Assembly (NCBI GenBank): GCA_007115705.1
Contig: QXEO01000546.1
Location: 10,927,867-10,991,866, forward strand
Direction of reading: 5' to 3'
Length of the DNA stretch: 64,000 nucleotides
Source: Dactylis glomerata
Taxonomy: Eukaryota; Streptophyta; Magnoliopsida; Poales; Poaceae
Shown: one piece after another, positions 46,753 through 58,417 of the stretch
Layout of the letters: every line of letters starts with the position of its first letter
Position numbering within the stretch: position 1 is the first letter of the stretch
Position numbers and translations under genes: made by a program
The notes under the pieces: model-generated
The model's database searches: none
Seen by the model: the letters and a program-made list of their open reading frames with translations, nothing else
What the model was told of the DNA's origin: nothing

Positions 46753-48514
46753 GTACGGACTCTGTTCTCGCCGGTTCTTTCCTTACTCCTACAAAAATTT
46801 TCAGAGTTAGCCTGAGCTTAAGCCGTGTGTTGTAAATGTGATCATCTTTCTATAATCCATGGATAAAACAATTTATATCACATGCAACGTTGCTTAAGCT
46901 TGAAGAAAGACAATCATGAACATATTGACGATAAGCGAAGAATGGGGTGATAGAGGATCACCATGAAATCGGTACGACAACTATTTAACACATAGTTTGA
47001 AGTTTACTCTCAGGCCCATAGATAGTGTACAAAGTCATACAACAATGCCTAATCCTTTACAAACATGCCAGAACTACGTTTCATTAAGTGGATACAGAGA
47101 TATAATATTATCATATAGTGGTATATATGGACTCTTAATAAAAATATTTAAACATATAAGATGACAAGTTGGAAGTTTCTCACCTGACGCCTTAAGCAGG
47201 TCAGCTACTTGTCTAAAAAATCATATCATAATGAATTAATTCTAGAACATACCATAGAGAAATACCATCTACCAACCAAAAATCTGATGCTAAAGACATA
47301 CTAAAATCCAACTGTATATGGTATAGACATTTCCGAGAACATAAATGAAGCCAACTCTATTACTTGGTAGCTGGTTGCATGGTAGACAGGAAACTGAGAA
47401 TAAACAACAAAAAATAACACCATATTGGGCAGTTCTTTACCTATCTTAATATATAACTCGAGCTGCCTTGCCTTAGGCAGGAACCCATCAATCTAAGGCT
47501 TCACCCTTCCATGTCCTAGTATTTTCAGAGTTTGCTCCTCATCTAGCACCTACAACAAAAAATTTTCAGAGTTTGCTCCTCATCTAGCACCTACAACACA
47601 CGGCTTAGTTAACTTGCACCTACTTATCCATTCATCTTTGAGAACATCTCTACCATGTCTTATGTCTTCTTGCACCTACAATATTATTTTATGTTGTTGG
47701 ATTATGATAGTCTCACTTACACAACCAGGTGTGTGTGCTGTTCTTTTGTGTGTGTACAATCTGTAGTGATGCTGCTACTATTGATAATGAAAGTATTTTT
47801 TTTGTTAAATCTGGTAGAAAGACACATAGTTTCTACTTCGGACAACTTCTGATTGAGTTTGTACTTTTCTCTAATTTTACAGGGTCTGCTACAAATTCAG
47901 CAAGGTTCCAATGTAATATTCGAATTCCTCTCATATATACATGAGGAGAATGGTTGATGCTTCTTATAGAAATCTAAGCCCGTGTTGGTAGTGAAGATAA
48001 TTCAGTGGCCTTGGATTTAAAATGTGAAGGCACATTGGTCTGATGTGTGAATAGCTTATATATATTGATGAAACATGTATCCTTAGATCTAGAGCAATTT
48101 ATGTATTCTACCATTTTTGTTTTACCAGACAAATGATTGTTTACTAAGATACAGTTTGAAAGTTTGCTTACAGTGCTATTATTTATTGGCTATTGAAGAG
48201 GCAGATTGGAATAATCATACTATTTTGGTGATGTAACTTGCTATGGATCGTGAAAAGGATGTCTCAAATGAACTGAAAATAATTTGAAAATGAAGACAAA
48301 TGATAAATATAATTGCTATGAAAACTGGGAACACTTGTCAACTTATTTTCAAACCGATGCGATGTTTGAAACGTGGTTGATGGAAACTAGGAATATATAT
48401 CCGAATGATAAATTAGATGTAACTTGTTATGGATGGAATAATCATACTATTTGTCAACTAGAAATATATATCCGAATGACATGATAAATCAAATTATTGC
48501 ACTTAATTTTGCAG
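46753..48514 (+). other. Long 5' UTR intron of CACTA gene 2
   Basis: AT-rich, non-coding. Contains a 37-bp tandem pair (TTTTCAGAGTTTGCTCCTC..., about 47,521-47,600). It ends at the acceptor AATTTTGCAG (48,514), 12 bp before the ATG. Confidence 0.55.
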
Positions 48515-48526
48515 TGACATTGAGCT

Positions 48527-51500
48527 ATGGAGGACGACACCTTCATTCGAGATGAGGAGCAAGAAGAAATGGTGCAGAAAATGATATTTGAGAGTGCCCG
48601 TGGACCGGAACCCAATGGAGAACCCGATGGAGATGACGATGATTTCGGGTCACAATTTTTGAACGATGCCGGTGAGGGACTTGAGTCTGAAGAAAGAAGA
48701 GACAACGAAGTGTCCTTAATAAACTTCGGCGAGGTGTATATCAAGGCTATATGTTCATCACTTGATGCATTGATTTATTTGTATTACACTTATTAATGAA
48801 TCATTTTTCTTTTAGCCTTCTGGATCATCGAGCAAATCTGTTAAAAAGCAACGAGGCCCGACGCAACGTCTAAAGGGCGAGGGTAGGTTAGCCCTCACCG
48901 CATTTAAGGCTAGTGGTCAACCGGTGGAGCCCAAAGAGCACTGCCGTAAATTCATAAACCAGGCTGGAGTTCTTGTTAGGGACCATGTACCGATCAGCAT
49001 TGTAGAGTGGCATAAGCCGAAGAACGCAGGGCCTGAAGCTAGTTATGTCAATGATACTCTAAAGCTTTTTCTTTGGGACAGTCTACTGACACACTTTAGC
49101 CTACCGGAAGACATGACGGAAGGCCAGAAGAAGAAAGTCAAGGAATGGACTCTTAAGAGGATGGCCACACAATTCCAGACCTGGAAGAAAAATTTATGGG
49201 CCAGATATGCAGATAAAGATCCAGTATTCACTGGAAGTCTAGTGAAGATAAAAGATCACTGGCCCGCATTTAAGAGCTATAAGAAATCTTCTACTGCTGT
49301 GTCCCGATCAGTCACAAATACGAAAAATGCTTCAAAGAAGGAACATTTCCATCATTTGGGGTCAGGTGGCTACAAGACTGCCATTCCGAAGTGGAGAGCA
49401 TTTGAAGCTAAACTGATGGAGGCAGGAATCACTCCACAGACATGGGACTGGCCCGACCGGTCCAAGTTCTGGTTGTTCGCGCATGGGGCAGTGTTGGACC
49501 CAAAGACAGGGCAGATCGTTGCAAAGGGAAAATGGAAGGATAAAGTTAATGCAATCACGACGCAGCTTATAGATGCAATTGAAAAGGTTAGAAAGGGAGA
49601 GTACATTCCCGATAGAGAGAATGACGAGCTGACACTCGCTCTTGGGAATGCGGAACACGTTGGACGGGTACGAGCCCTCCCAGGTGTCACCATGAAGGAA
49701 GCATGGCCGGAGTGCGCTGACACTTATAGAAGCCGTTCGAGAAAGAAGAAGCAGGACTTAGACAAGTTAGCAGAATTGATAAATAGGGTGGAGGTGCTTG
49801 AGCAAAATCAGAGGGCACCTGATCAGCCGCTGTTTATACAAGATCCTCAACCCGATGCCGCCCCATCTCAGCGTAGAAGCAGTGTGGGTTCCTCGCATCT
49901 TGAATGTGCAGGAAGCTACCCCGTGGATTATATCACGGAGAAGACAGATTGCGAGCTACATGTGCAAATGAGGAACGTGTCCGTTAAGGTCGCGGTCGGC
50001 TATGTTTACCCAAACGAAGATGGAGCAACGCACCATCATATGCCCATTCCAGCTGGCTGTGTTCGTGTCGGGGTGGATGACGTTCTTCCGGGTTTTGAAA
50101 CTATGGAGCTTGATTTTCCTGGAGGTGACGAAGAGAAGACACTGGCCGATGTCAAGCGCGGTTTCGCCATATGGTCCAAGAAATACATCGTCCTACCGCC
50201 AAGGCCACCGACTCCTCCTCGTAGCAGTCCACATGAGCAGCAAATTCCACATGAGCAGCAAATTCCACATGAGCAACAATGGCCATCGACTCCGCCTGGT
50301 AGCAGTCCACATGAGCAGCAAAGTCCACACCTACCGGAGAGGGACCCCAGCGCGAGTCCACCATCTCGAGATCCTCCGCGTAAGACTGCGTTTTTTAAGC
50401 GGAACGGTACGCCGCCTAGGAAGAGACCTAGAAAGGAGAAACCACTGCCGCCTATCGAGAAGTTACCTTGGGAAAGAACTATCGAGGAATGCAGCAAAAT
50501 CTCTAAGTCCCAGGTGGCAAAATATTTTGCTAAGAAAGTGCCAGAGATACCTTTTGAGAAGACTCTAGATCCGGTGAAAGTTATTCGTACCGTTGAGAAT
50601 CTATATGACCCTCCACCATCGCCGCCATCTGACTATAGGCGTTCTATTGAAAAGTCGTATGACGCTATGGTGGAGGTGAAAAAACCCGATCAATCGGTGG
50701 TCTCGGCGAAAACTAGGAAACAAGTCTACCAGCTCGGAGAACAACCCGTTCAATCGGTCCCCCCTCTCAAGGTGTTTGACGAGAAGGCCGTTGAAAGTTC
50801 TCGACAAAACACAATTGATTACCCCATGGCTGAAGTAGTATATCAATTTGTTCCAGGGAAAGATCTGGTCGAGAATATCAGGTCGCTACCAACATGTATG
50901 CGTAATTTGAATATCTGGTACACTAATGCCATAAAGAGAGGGATTGATTGTATCATGGTGCGAGTTAAGGATGAGCACTACTTCCAAGAATACTCTGTGA
51001 GCGTTGACTTCCTCGAACTTTTTCAGTTATACAATCTCCGGGCCATCGACAAATCTATCATCAGTTGCTATTGTCTGTAAGTGATTTATTAATATAATTT
51101 GAGAAGTCTTTAGCTCAGCACATTCTTTGTCTGCAAATTATCCTCAATTTAATCTTTTGTGCGCTATATTATGCAGATCGAAGAAGCTCGAATGCAAAAG
51201 GGATGAAATCACGGACATTGGGTTCATTGATCCAGATACAATGCATGAAATAACCATAGAAGATCCCATCTTTAACAAGGATACACCAGAGACTTTGCTA
51301 AGGTTTTTGAAGCGACAACGTGACAAAAAGATAATACTTTGGCCTTACAACTTCAAGTAAGTGTAACTGTCTTATAACACATTCTATTTTGCTCACCATA
51401 TGTTAAAATTTTAACTGATGACTTATATCTATGACACTGCATATTTAAACGTGCGCAGGTTCCACTTTATTCTTATCGTCATTAAAATGTACGATGGAGA

Positions 51501-52164
51501 GGTTGAAGTCTATGACTCACTAACCAAAGAGCCTATACTATACAAGTCGGCTTTTGATATGCTCAAAAGGTAATTTTAATTCTTATCGGTTTTTTCGTTA
51601 ATTTCCTGATATCAACAAATTAATAACTCTTTTATGCATTTTCTTTTGTCGGGCAGCGTATGGCAAACGTTCATCCAGGAAGATCCGACCGGTGGATGGA
51701 AACCGAAGCTGATATGGCGTGCGAACAAAGTAAGTACTACTACCTAGGTCTACACACCTTTATCATACTTGATTATTATTTGATTGAATTATATTCTTGT
51801 ATAGAAATGCGCGCAACAACCTGAGGGGACTAATCTATGTGGATACTATGTTTGCGAGAACATCCATAAGATTGTCAGCGAGAGAACGAATAATCAAAGG
51901 AATAGAGAGGTACGAAAACAATATTCACAAATTTATTTTGTTACCATAACTTGTGCTAAGTTTCAGTCATAATTGTTTGATTGTGATTTGATATATATAT
52001 ATATACATAGCTCATGTATTTATTTGAATCTCATTCTTTTACAGTTGGCAAGAAAGCGTGACAGGCTCCCAATCGAGCACCGCTTCAAAGCAATTGGCGA
52101 GGAATTGGCGGGATTTTTCCTTCGGGACGTCATACCTAACTTCGGAGAGTACCACTATGAATGA
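48527..52164 (+). CDS. CACTA gene 2: TNP1-like protein with a C-terminal Ulp1-type cysteine protease
   Basis: Exons 48,527-48,733, 48,816-51,076, 51,177-51,356, 51,459-51,569, 51,657-51,729, 51,805-51,909 and 52,045-52,164 splice in phase to 1,018 aa with no internal stop. The N-terminus is acidic (MEDDTFIRDEEQEEM). A plant-transposase-like region follows (RDHVPISIVEWHKPKNAGPE, SGGYKTAIPKWRAFEAKLME, then a coiled-coil-like stretch LDKLAELINRVEVLEQNQ), then a Pro-rich linker with four PHEQQ repeats. The end matches Ulp1 (C48) proteases: ILWPYNFKFHFILIVI (His), VEVYDSLTKEP (Asp) and EGTNLCGYYVCENIH (Cys), so a catalytic triad can be read. Such proteases cleave SUMO-like modifiers; their role in CACTA elements is unknown. 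Confidence 0.85.
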
Positions 52165-52476
52165 AGATCTACATGTAATATATAGCTTGACTCGGAGAGT
52201 ACCACTATGCTACATGTAATAGATAGTATGCCTCGGAGAGTACCACTATATATGCATGAAGATCGATCTTCATGCATGTACTACTTAATTTGCGATCTTA
52301 TGCAATTACATGTGTTATATTATATGCACCAAGTTGATATGCATTACCTTGATCTTCATGTACTCCTAAATCGAAACACGTTTCTGGCGCATCGACGCGA
52401 TCCTCGTACGATGAAATGGTCCGATACTCCTAAACCCCTAAACCCCTCCTAATTAAAACCCTAAACCCTGAAATCC

Positions 52477-52672
52477 TTTGGTACCGGTTCGTGTTACAAA
52501 CCGGTACCAAAGGTCCCTAGCCTGCACTCTCCTGGGAGCCGACGTGGAGGTGCCTTTAATACCGGTTCGTAAGCAACCGGTACCAAAGAGGGGGGGGCTT
52601 TTGTCCCGAATCTTTTGTACCGGTTCTATTTCCGGTACAAAAGCCCCTATGGAACCGGTATTGTTGCCCCTT
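52477..52672. promoter_or_regulatory. Right subterminal repeat array of the CACTA element
   Basis: Six ACCGGT cores plus one variant (TTCCGGTAC), in inverted pairs such as GGTACCGGTTCGTG/AAACCGGTACCAAAG. Spacing and sequence mirror the left array and lead into the right TIR. Just upstream, AACCCTAAACCC-type repeats (52,433-52,468) occur. Confidence 0.7.
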
Positions 52673-52687
52673 TTTCTACTAGTGAAT

Positions 52688-53096
52688 GCTCATGCGCTGC
52701 TATGAAACTCTTTTTTATATCGAATAGTCATTTATGTTAACATTATGCTCTCTCCTTCCGACCCCCTTCCATCTCTCTAAAATAATATTCGTGTGTTGCT
52801 ACGGACTATTGTTTAATATAAGAAATGTTGGCAAATATCCAAGCAATAGACCAAGAATTAGTGCAATATCATCATGAACGAGTCCATTTTTTCAGAAGAT
52901 AATCTGTTTGGTTTCAAACTACCTTTTATATAACTGCAAGCTAGAAAAAAACTACCGTCTCTAACAGCTAACAGTGTATGTAGAACTGAATGTCGTTACA
53001 GGGAAAATTACAATAATAAGTAAATCCTTAATTTTCTTTGACCTAATGGGTGCTCCCATAATCTCATGAAGAGAATAACACTTGTTTGATCTTTCT
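52688..53096. other. AT-rich flank with one Helitron-like 3' hairpin
   Basis: CGTGTGTTGCTACGGAC (about 52,789-52,805) reads on the minus strand GTCCGTAGCAACACACG, the palindromic motif near Helitron 3' ends in grasses. No terminus could be fixed. No coding sequence. Confidence 0.35.
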
Positions 53097-54770
53097 CTAG
53101 GATGGCCATTTAGTGCTATTGTGCGTTGCGACGGGCAAACGAATTTTATCATTTAAGCTACATCTATAAATTGTAAATTACTTTCTTTAAGGATACATAA
53201 TTATATATCAAAAAGTCATAAGGTGAGCGGTAACAATAGACTGCTCGCTCCCCACCCAAATATTGTGAAAAGCAGGCTTATAGAGTCGGTTAAAATTATT
53301 TTACGATGCTAAACGTACCGTTAGCTAGAGGCTCTCTTATTGGTGGTAAAGCAATTTGGTAGACATGGCCGGTTAAAATCTTTTTAAAATGGCAGCATCA
53401 AATAATGAAATAGAATTCATGGCTACACAAACTGTTGAAGATAGTTCTAAATCTAGGCCAACCAATTTGCATCAATGAATGTGGAAGCTCACTTAACGAC
53501 CTGACGCACATATTTTCAAACATATGGCGTGCACATAATAAACATAATGCTAAGCTCTTTAGGATTTGTAGCACACAATATAGAGTGAGGTATAAAAAGG
53601 TTACCGGTTGCAGGATGTCGCGAACTGGCTTAGTAAGTCCTGCATATTCAACATTCAGTACCATGTGCCACCAATCCATCTTTCACCTAACTACTTTCTC
53701 ACACCAAGATGCAAGTGAAATTAATTTTTACATGCTCGCTGCTCTTTCCACCTGAACACATTAAAGATCTCAATGCTCAACGAACAGAAGGCAGGCTAGT
53801 TAAGTATTCAGCAAGGAGCCTCACGACTGTGCAAAATTTAGCAGCAGGAATTCTATCTTAGTCAATTTGCATCGAATCCACCGCACCAGCAAATTTCTCT
53901 TGTTTCAGAATCAGCTCCTCCCCAAAAATGCCACCATCAGTGGCACCAACCAGCCATCCCCGTGACCGTGAGCTTATCAGTGGCAAGTGGCAACCCGTCC
54001 GTCTAGCTCCACCCCATCCTTTGTAGCATAGAACGGGACTGGATGGTGCCAGCCTCATGTCCCCCCAGACTCGCTTGAGCCTCTAGAAAGGTTGCATCTC
54101 CCTGCTTCTCACCAGGTCCTCACCGCCCGAATTCGGCACTCGGCTGGCAATGCAAGTAAACTGGGCCTGTGCAGCGCGGGGATCGCGTAAATGGCGAGAG
54201 AACGGGGATCGATCTGCGGAGACGCGTGGCACACGTGGGTGGAGCACACGAGGGCGGCGGCAGGGGCCACACGCAACTGTTGGCATGTCAAGCACCAACG
54301 GTTTGTCGCACCGTGCATGGTGGTGGAAGAGAGACCAAGGACAGCTGCGTCGACGGCGGTTTGTGCGGCGCGGCGGCTGAGCTGGTCAGCGCGCCGAGCG
54401 CGGTAGAGCTGGCCATCGCGCCGAGAGAACGGGTCATCAGTCATCGCTCTATATGGCTTGGCCTCGTGTATATTTATAGTGGGTAAAAGAATACAAGTAC
54501 ATATACAATCCATAGCCGTGTAAGTTAGATACAGGACTCCTAATACAATTCTAACACGATCGCGTATGACCGGTGTCATTGGTGGTTTGGTCTCCTGGCC
54601 GCGTGCGGGCTATACCTTGAGGAAAAAACGGTTCAAGATTAAAAAAAGCTAGCGGTATTTTTTTACTTGTCCATGGCACCAGTGGTAATATGAGATTTAG
54701 TGGGAGGGTAAATTTATCCTTAAAAAGTGGTTGACGACGGAAACCTTAATGCTTTTATTATTAGGTATAG
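53097..54770 (-). mobile_element. Possible non-autonomous Helitron
   Basis: On the minus strand the left end would be TCTATACCTAATAATAAAAG (from 54,770, preceded by A), close to the grass Helitron start; the right end would be GCCCGTCGCAACGCACAATAG...CCATCCTAG (53,097), which has the typical CCCGTCGCAACGCAC motif and a CTAG end. The base after CTAG is A, not the expected T, so the 3' end is not secure. The interior includes a minus-strand piece TGTTAGAATTGTATTAGGAG... (from about 54,555) resembling a Copia LTR start. No RepHel gene is present. Confidence 0.33.
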
Positions 54771-55821
54771 ATTACAAAAGGGTAACAAGTAGTATTACCA
54801 AGAGCAGATCAAGGAGTTGAAATGTAGGACACATACCCGTGCCGATGTGGCCTGCCCAAGAGTTACAAAGAAATACAATGGCGGACTTTGATGCGATGAT
54901 GTTCCTCGTCAGAACCGAATCTCTGAAACTCTTCACGTTTATAGCTAAAGCCCCTCTAATATTGGTAGAGTGTCTACATGGGATCATCGTAGACAAGCAA
55001 GTGTGCGTGCAGGTGCAGCTTCCATTATTTGGTTGCACTTTCTCATTGACTTGTGATGAATAATTTAGCTGTCGTTACTGGATGTTGTTGACTCTCGTAG
55101 TTGGAAGGGATAAAGAAATGAACAGAGAAAAATGTGCACATGATTGTTGGATAAATTTGTCTCCCAAGCGAAATAGCCTGAATGATTTGTTTGGGCATTT
55201 GCAGCGGGCATGGCAGCGGGGCGCGGTAGCTTGCAGAACATAGCAGTACTTTCAGCGGCAAATACTCTGCGGTCTGTACTCTGTACCTATCTTCTTCCCC
55301 AAAATACTCCGCCCCGCAAATTTACACAACATCTCCTTCGGTCCTTCCCCACCTACCCCTCAATCTCTGTCACCTCCTGTACCAGCGTCATTAGCAGCCT
55401 CAAGCTTGTTCTGGCGCTCGTGTTCTTCTCCACCGCGTACGCATGGCACGACTCCAAGTTCTGCTAGTCGTCGTTCGTCCCCGACGCCACCGACCCGCCA
55501 CCAAGCACGTCTCCAACGGCTCCGCTGATCCCCCATCTCCACCGATCTCGAACACGACTTCCCGGTGAGGTTTGCCATCTGCGTACGTTTTCTTCAAGTT
55601 CCCGATGCGACAAAAACCACCTTTTCGTCGTCATGACCTCTGACCGAAATTTCTCTGCCAAGGCTGACAGCGATGGCTCAATCCCCCACCTTTGCAAGCT
55701 CCTGCCCCACCCGGCGTATTCTCCACCCAACTCTGCTTCCAGCTGCACCTCCGGCCATGCGCCTGCGGCTACCTGGAGCTCCGCACTCCACTATGTCACA
55801 GTCTATTATTCCCGGCACTTC
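54771..55821. other. Unrecognised mixed sequence
   Basis: 54,800-55,040 has a minus-strand open stretch (SDSVLTRN-like, reading RDSVLTRNIIASKSAIVFLC) with no assignable family. 55,330-55,600 is GC-rich and reads like the start of a gene with a hydrophobic anchor (SLKLVLALVFFSTAYAWHDS) but hits a stop (TAG, about 55,465). It may be a pseudogene fragment; function not assigned. Confidence 0.3.
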
Positions 55822-56104
55822 GCTACAGGCATTTTTTCAATATGCCTGGAAAAACTAGTTTTTAAGGCAGTATTTCAAAAGTGCCAGCGAAAATAGTATC
55901 TTTTGGGGCAGTTGCCACAAGTGCCTGAAAAGATATTAATTTTTGGGGCAATTTTCAACAATGCCTGAAAAGATAATTGCGAGGAGAGGGTTTCATGGAC
56001 AGATAATTGAGTGGGCTTTCGTCGGCCCGTTTGGACCGCGACCAAGTCAGGCTTTTCCTCGCTCCCCAGACCAAGTCACGGCATCTCCTTCATCTCTCCT
56101 CGCC

Positions 56105-58417
56105 ATGGACGAGGACGCGGAGCTGCGCCACTCCACCGCGACGGTCCCGCGCCGCCGCTCCACCGCGCAGGACCCGAGGGGATCCACCGCGAAGGTACCG
56201 CGCCGCTACACCGCGCAGGATCCAAGGGGCTTCACCGCGACGGACCCGTGCCGCTCCACCGTCCACCCGAGGAGCTCCACCGCGATGGACCCGTGCCGCT
56301 CCACCGCGCCGGACCCGAGGAGCTCCACCGTGACGGACCCGTGCCGCTCCACCGCGCGGGACCTGAGGAGATCCACCGCGACAGACCCGCGATGCTCCAC
56401 CGCGTCAGACCCGAGGCACTCCACCGCGCCGGCGCCGGACCCGCGGCGCTCCTTCCTCCACCGCCTTCAGAACGACGATGAGGCTGGTGAGACCATATCT
56501 CCTCCCCCTCTCTCCAATTTTGTGATGTTTTTTTTGGTTCGAATGGTTCATATAGCAACTAACTGTCAGGCTATGGCTGTGCATCAGTACTGGTACTGGA
56601 ATGCAATGATCGATATAATCAGTGCTATGATCTAGTATATTGTTATGTAGCTTAGGTCTCTTGTTTTGTGTGTACTAGAATATTCATAATATTGTTAGGA
56701 ATTTTTTTGTGTGTAATTAAGTAGGGGATGTGTTGCCCAGATGCAGATATAAATAAAAGGTGGATGAGCGCAGCAAGGTCCACGCCACTGTATTTAGAAG
56801 GTGTTAGGAAGTTTATTCAGTTTGCTGTTAGAAACTCTGTGAGAAATGGACAGATCCTTTGCCCATGCAGCAAGTGTAGCAACAGATTTTGGCTAGGTAG
56901 AGAAGAGGTGCATGAACACTTAATATGGACTGGTTTCATGTCTGGCTATACAACTTGGGTATTTCATGGAGAGTGCATAGATGCTGCTGAACCTACATTT
57001 CAGCCTAGTACAAGCCAGGAAGAACATGACGATGAGACTGAAATAGATGAGATGGAACAACTTTTAGTTGATGGTTTTGGAATGTATGATAACGCCTGTT
57101 TGAATACAAATATAGATCCAGATTCAGAAGAAGAAGAAAGTGCAGATGAGTGTGATGAGGATGCTGAAACCTTTAGGTCACTAGCCATGGAAGGAAGTAA
57201 GGAGCTGTATGAGGGCTGCAATAAGTTTTCCAAGCTGCAGTTTCTTGTTAGATTGTTGAACATAAAGAACAAGAGGCGTGTGACCAAAGCTTCCTTTGAA
57301 GATTTCTTGGAATTATTTAGGGATGCACTGCCAGAAGGCGAAACCCTTCCTAAAAACTGTCATGAGCTCAAAAAATTCATTAAAGTTGTTGGCCTAGGCT
57401 ATGACAGTTACGATGCATGCAAACATGACTGCATTATTTTCAGAGGCCAGCATGCAAATGCCAATGTATGTCCAGTTTGTGACACAAGTCGATGGAAGAC
57501 CGTCAAGACTGGAGTCAATGGCAAAAGGGTCAGCAAGGTGGCGCAAAAGGTGGTTCGACATTTCCCAGTAAACAAGAGAATCAGAAGGTTGTTCATGTCC
57601 TCTAAAACAGCTCCGCTTATGAGGTGGCATAATGATGGCCGCACAAAGGATGGCTTAATGAGGCATCCTGCCGACTCTCCTGCTTGGAAGCATTTTGATG
57701 TATCACACAAATGGTTTAGTGATGAGCCTAGAAACATCAGATTTGGATTGGCAGCGGACGGATTCAATCCCTTTCGGACTATGAATCTGTCTTACAGCAT
57801 ATGGCCCATAGTTTTGATACCGTATAACCTCCCACCTTGGGTTTGCATGAAACAGTCTAATTTCATGCTTTCTATCCTTATCCCCAGAAAGAAGTCACCG
57901 GGCAAAGATATTGATGTGTACTTGCAGTTAGTTATAGATGAGCTAGCAGAGCTATGGTCAAGAGGTGTGCTCACACATGATGCTGCTTTTGGGAGAAAGT
58001 TTACAGTATATGCTGCACTGTTGTGGACGATTAGTGACTGGCTTGGGCGTGGAAGCCTAAGCGGGGAAAGTCTTGCTGTTTGCTCGCATTGCTTGTTAAA
58101 TACATGCTCCAGAAGGTTGAAGCATGGGAAAAAAAGGTGCTACATGGGGCATAGAAGGTTCTTAGATCATGACCATCCATTCAGAAGCGATGCTGCTTCA
58201 TTTGATGGGACCACTGAGTTTAGAGAACCTCCTGTCCAACCATCAAGCCTAGAAATTTCAGAAATGACCAAGGGCATGAAGATTGCTTATGGGAAATTGC
58301 AGAAGCCAAATAGGTCAAGTAAGAAGAAGAGGCCAAGGGTTGATGATGATGGGGCTTTGATTGAACAAGAGGAAGTGCACACAGTTGAAACCACATTCAA
58401 GAAGAGAAGCGTATTCT
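56105..58417 (+). pseudogene. TNP2 transposase of the second CACTA, 3'-truncated
   Basis: Exon 1 (56,105-56,486) starts MDEDAELRHST and is mostly a 15-residue repeat (DPRGSTAKVPRRYTA type) ending LQNDDEA; its phase-1 donor (GCTG|GTGAGA) fits the acceptor TTGCCCAG at 56,740. From 56,741: ADINKRWMSAARSTPLYLEG and CPCSKCSNRFWLGREEVHEH (transposase-associated domain), an acidic linker, then Transposase_21 (CPVCDTSRWK, RHPADSPAWKHFDV, RFGLAADGFNPFRT, GKDIDVYLQLVIDEL, YMGHRRFLDHDHPF). It breaks off at TFKKRSVFF; the DVMHIEKN motif, DUF4218 and DUF4216 are lost. The few residues after the break are antisense copy C sequence. No internal stop before the break. Confidence 0.85.
56125..56450 (+). repeat. 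In-frame 45-bp-type minisatellite in TNP2 exon 1
   Basis: Tandem variants of GACCCGTGCCGCTCCACCGCG and GACCCGAGGAGCTCCACCGC keep a reading frame of Asp/Pro/Arg/Ser/Thr repeats across about 330 bp. It is a low-complexity, probably disordered N-terminal extension. Confidence 0.75.

Larger units (their letters stand above)
40205..52684 (+). mobile_element. Complete CACTA (En/Spm) DNA transposon, 12.48 kb
   Basis: The ends are identical inverted repeats of 22 bp (40,205-40,226 and 52,663-52,684) starting CACTAGTAGAAAAAGG. A 3-bp target duplication AAT flanks them (40,202-40,204; 52,685-52,687), as CACTA transposases make. Both subterminal regions carry ACCGGT palindromes in alternating orientation. 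Inside, in order on the plus strand: TNP2-type transposase (frameshifted), duplicated spacer, a small extra gene, an AT-rich minisatellite, an internal copy of the subterminal array, a GC-rich leader, and a second gene with a Ulp1-like protease end. Intact ends suggest it could be moved in trans. Confidence 0.95.
55822..58417 (+). mobile_element. 5' half of a second CACTA element, truncated
   Basis: About 55,822-55,985 repeats AT-rich units (TTTTCAATATGCCTGGAAAAA, TTTCAAAAGTGCCAGC, TTTTCAACAATGCCTGAAAAG), a subterminal array of another CACTA type; a degenerate end CACTTCGCTACAGGCATT may be its terminus. A TNP2 gene follows and is cut at about 58,410-58,418, where minus-strand sequence of MULE-derived copy C begins. 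The second gene and the right end are missing. Confidence 0.65.

Noticed and set aside
53858..54580. Minus-strand frame of ~156 residues as a gene
   Set aside because: It starts in TGTTAGAATTGTATTAGGAG..., which looks like a Copia LTR start with leader; LTR 3' end and PBS could not be found, so neither gene nor LTR is annotated firmly.
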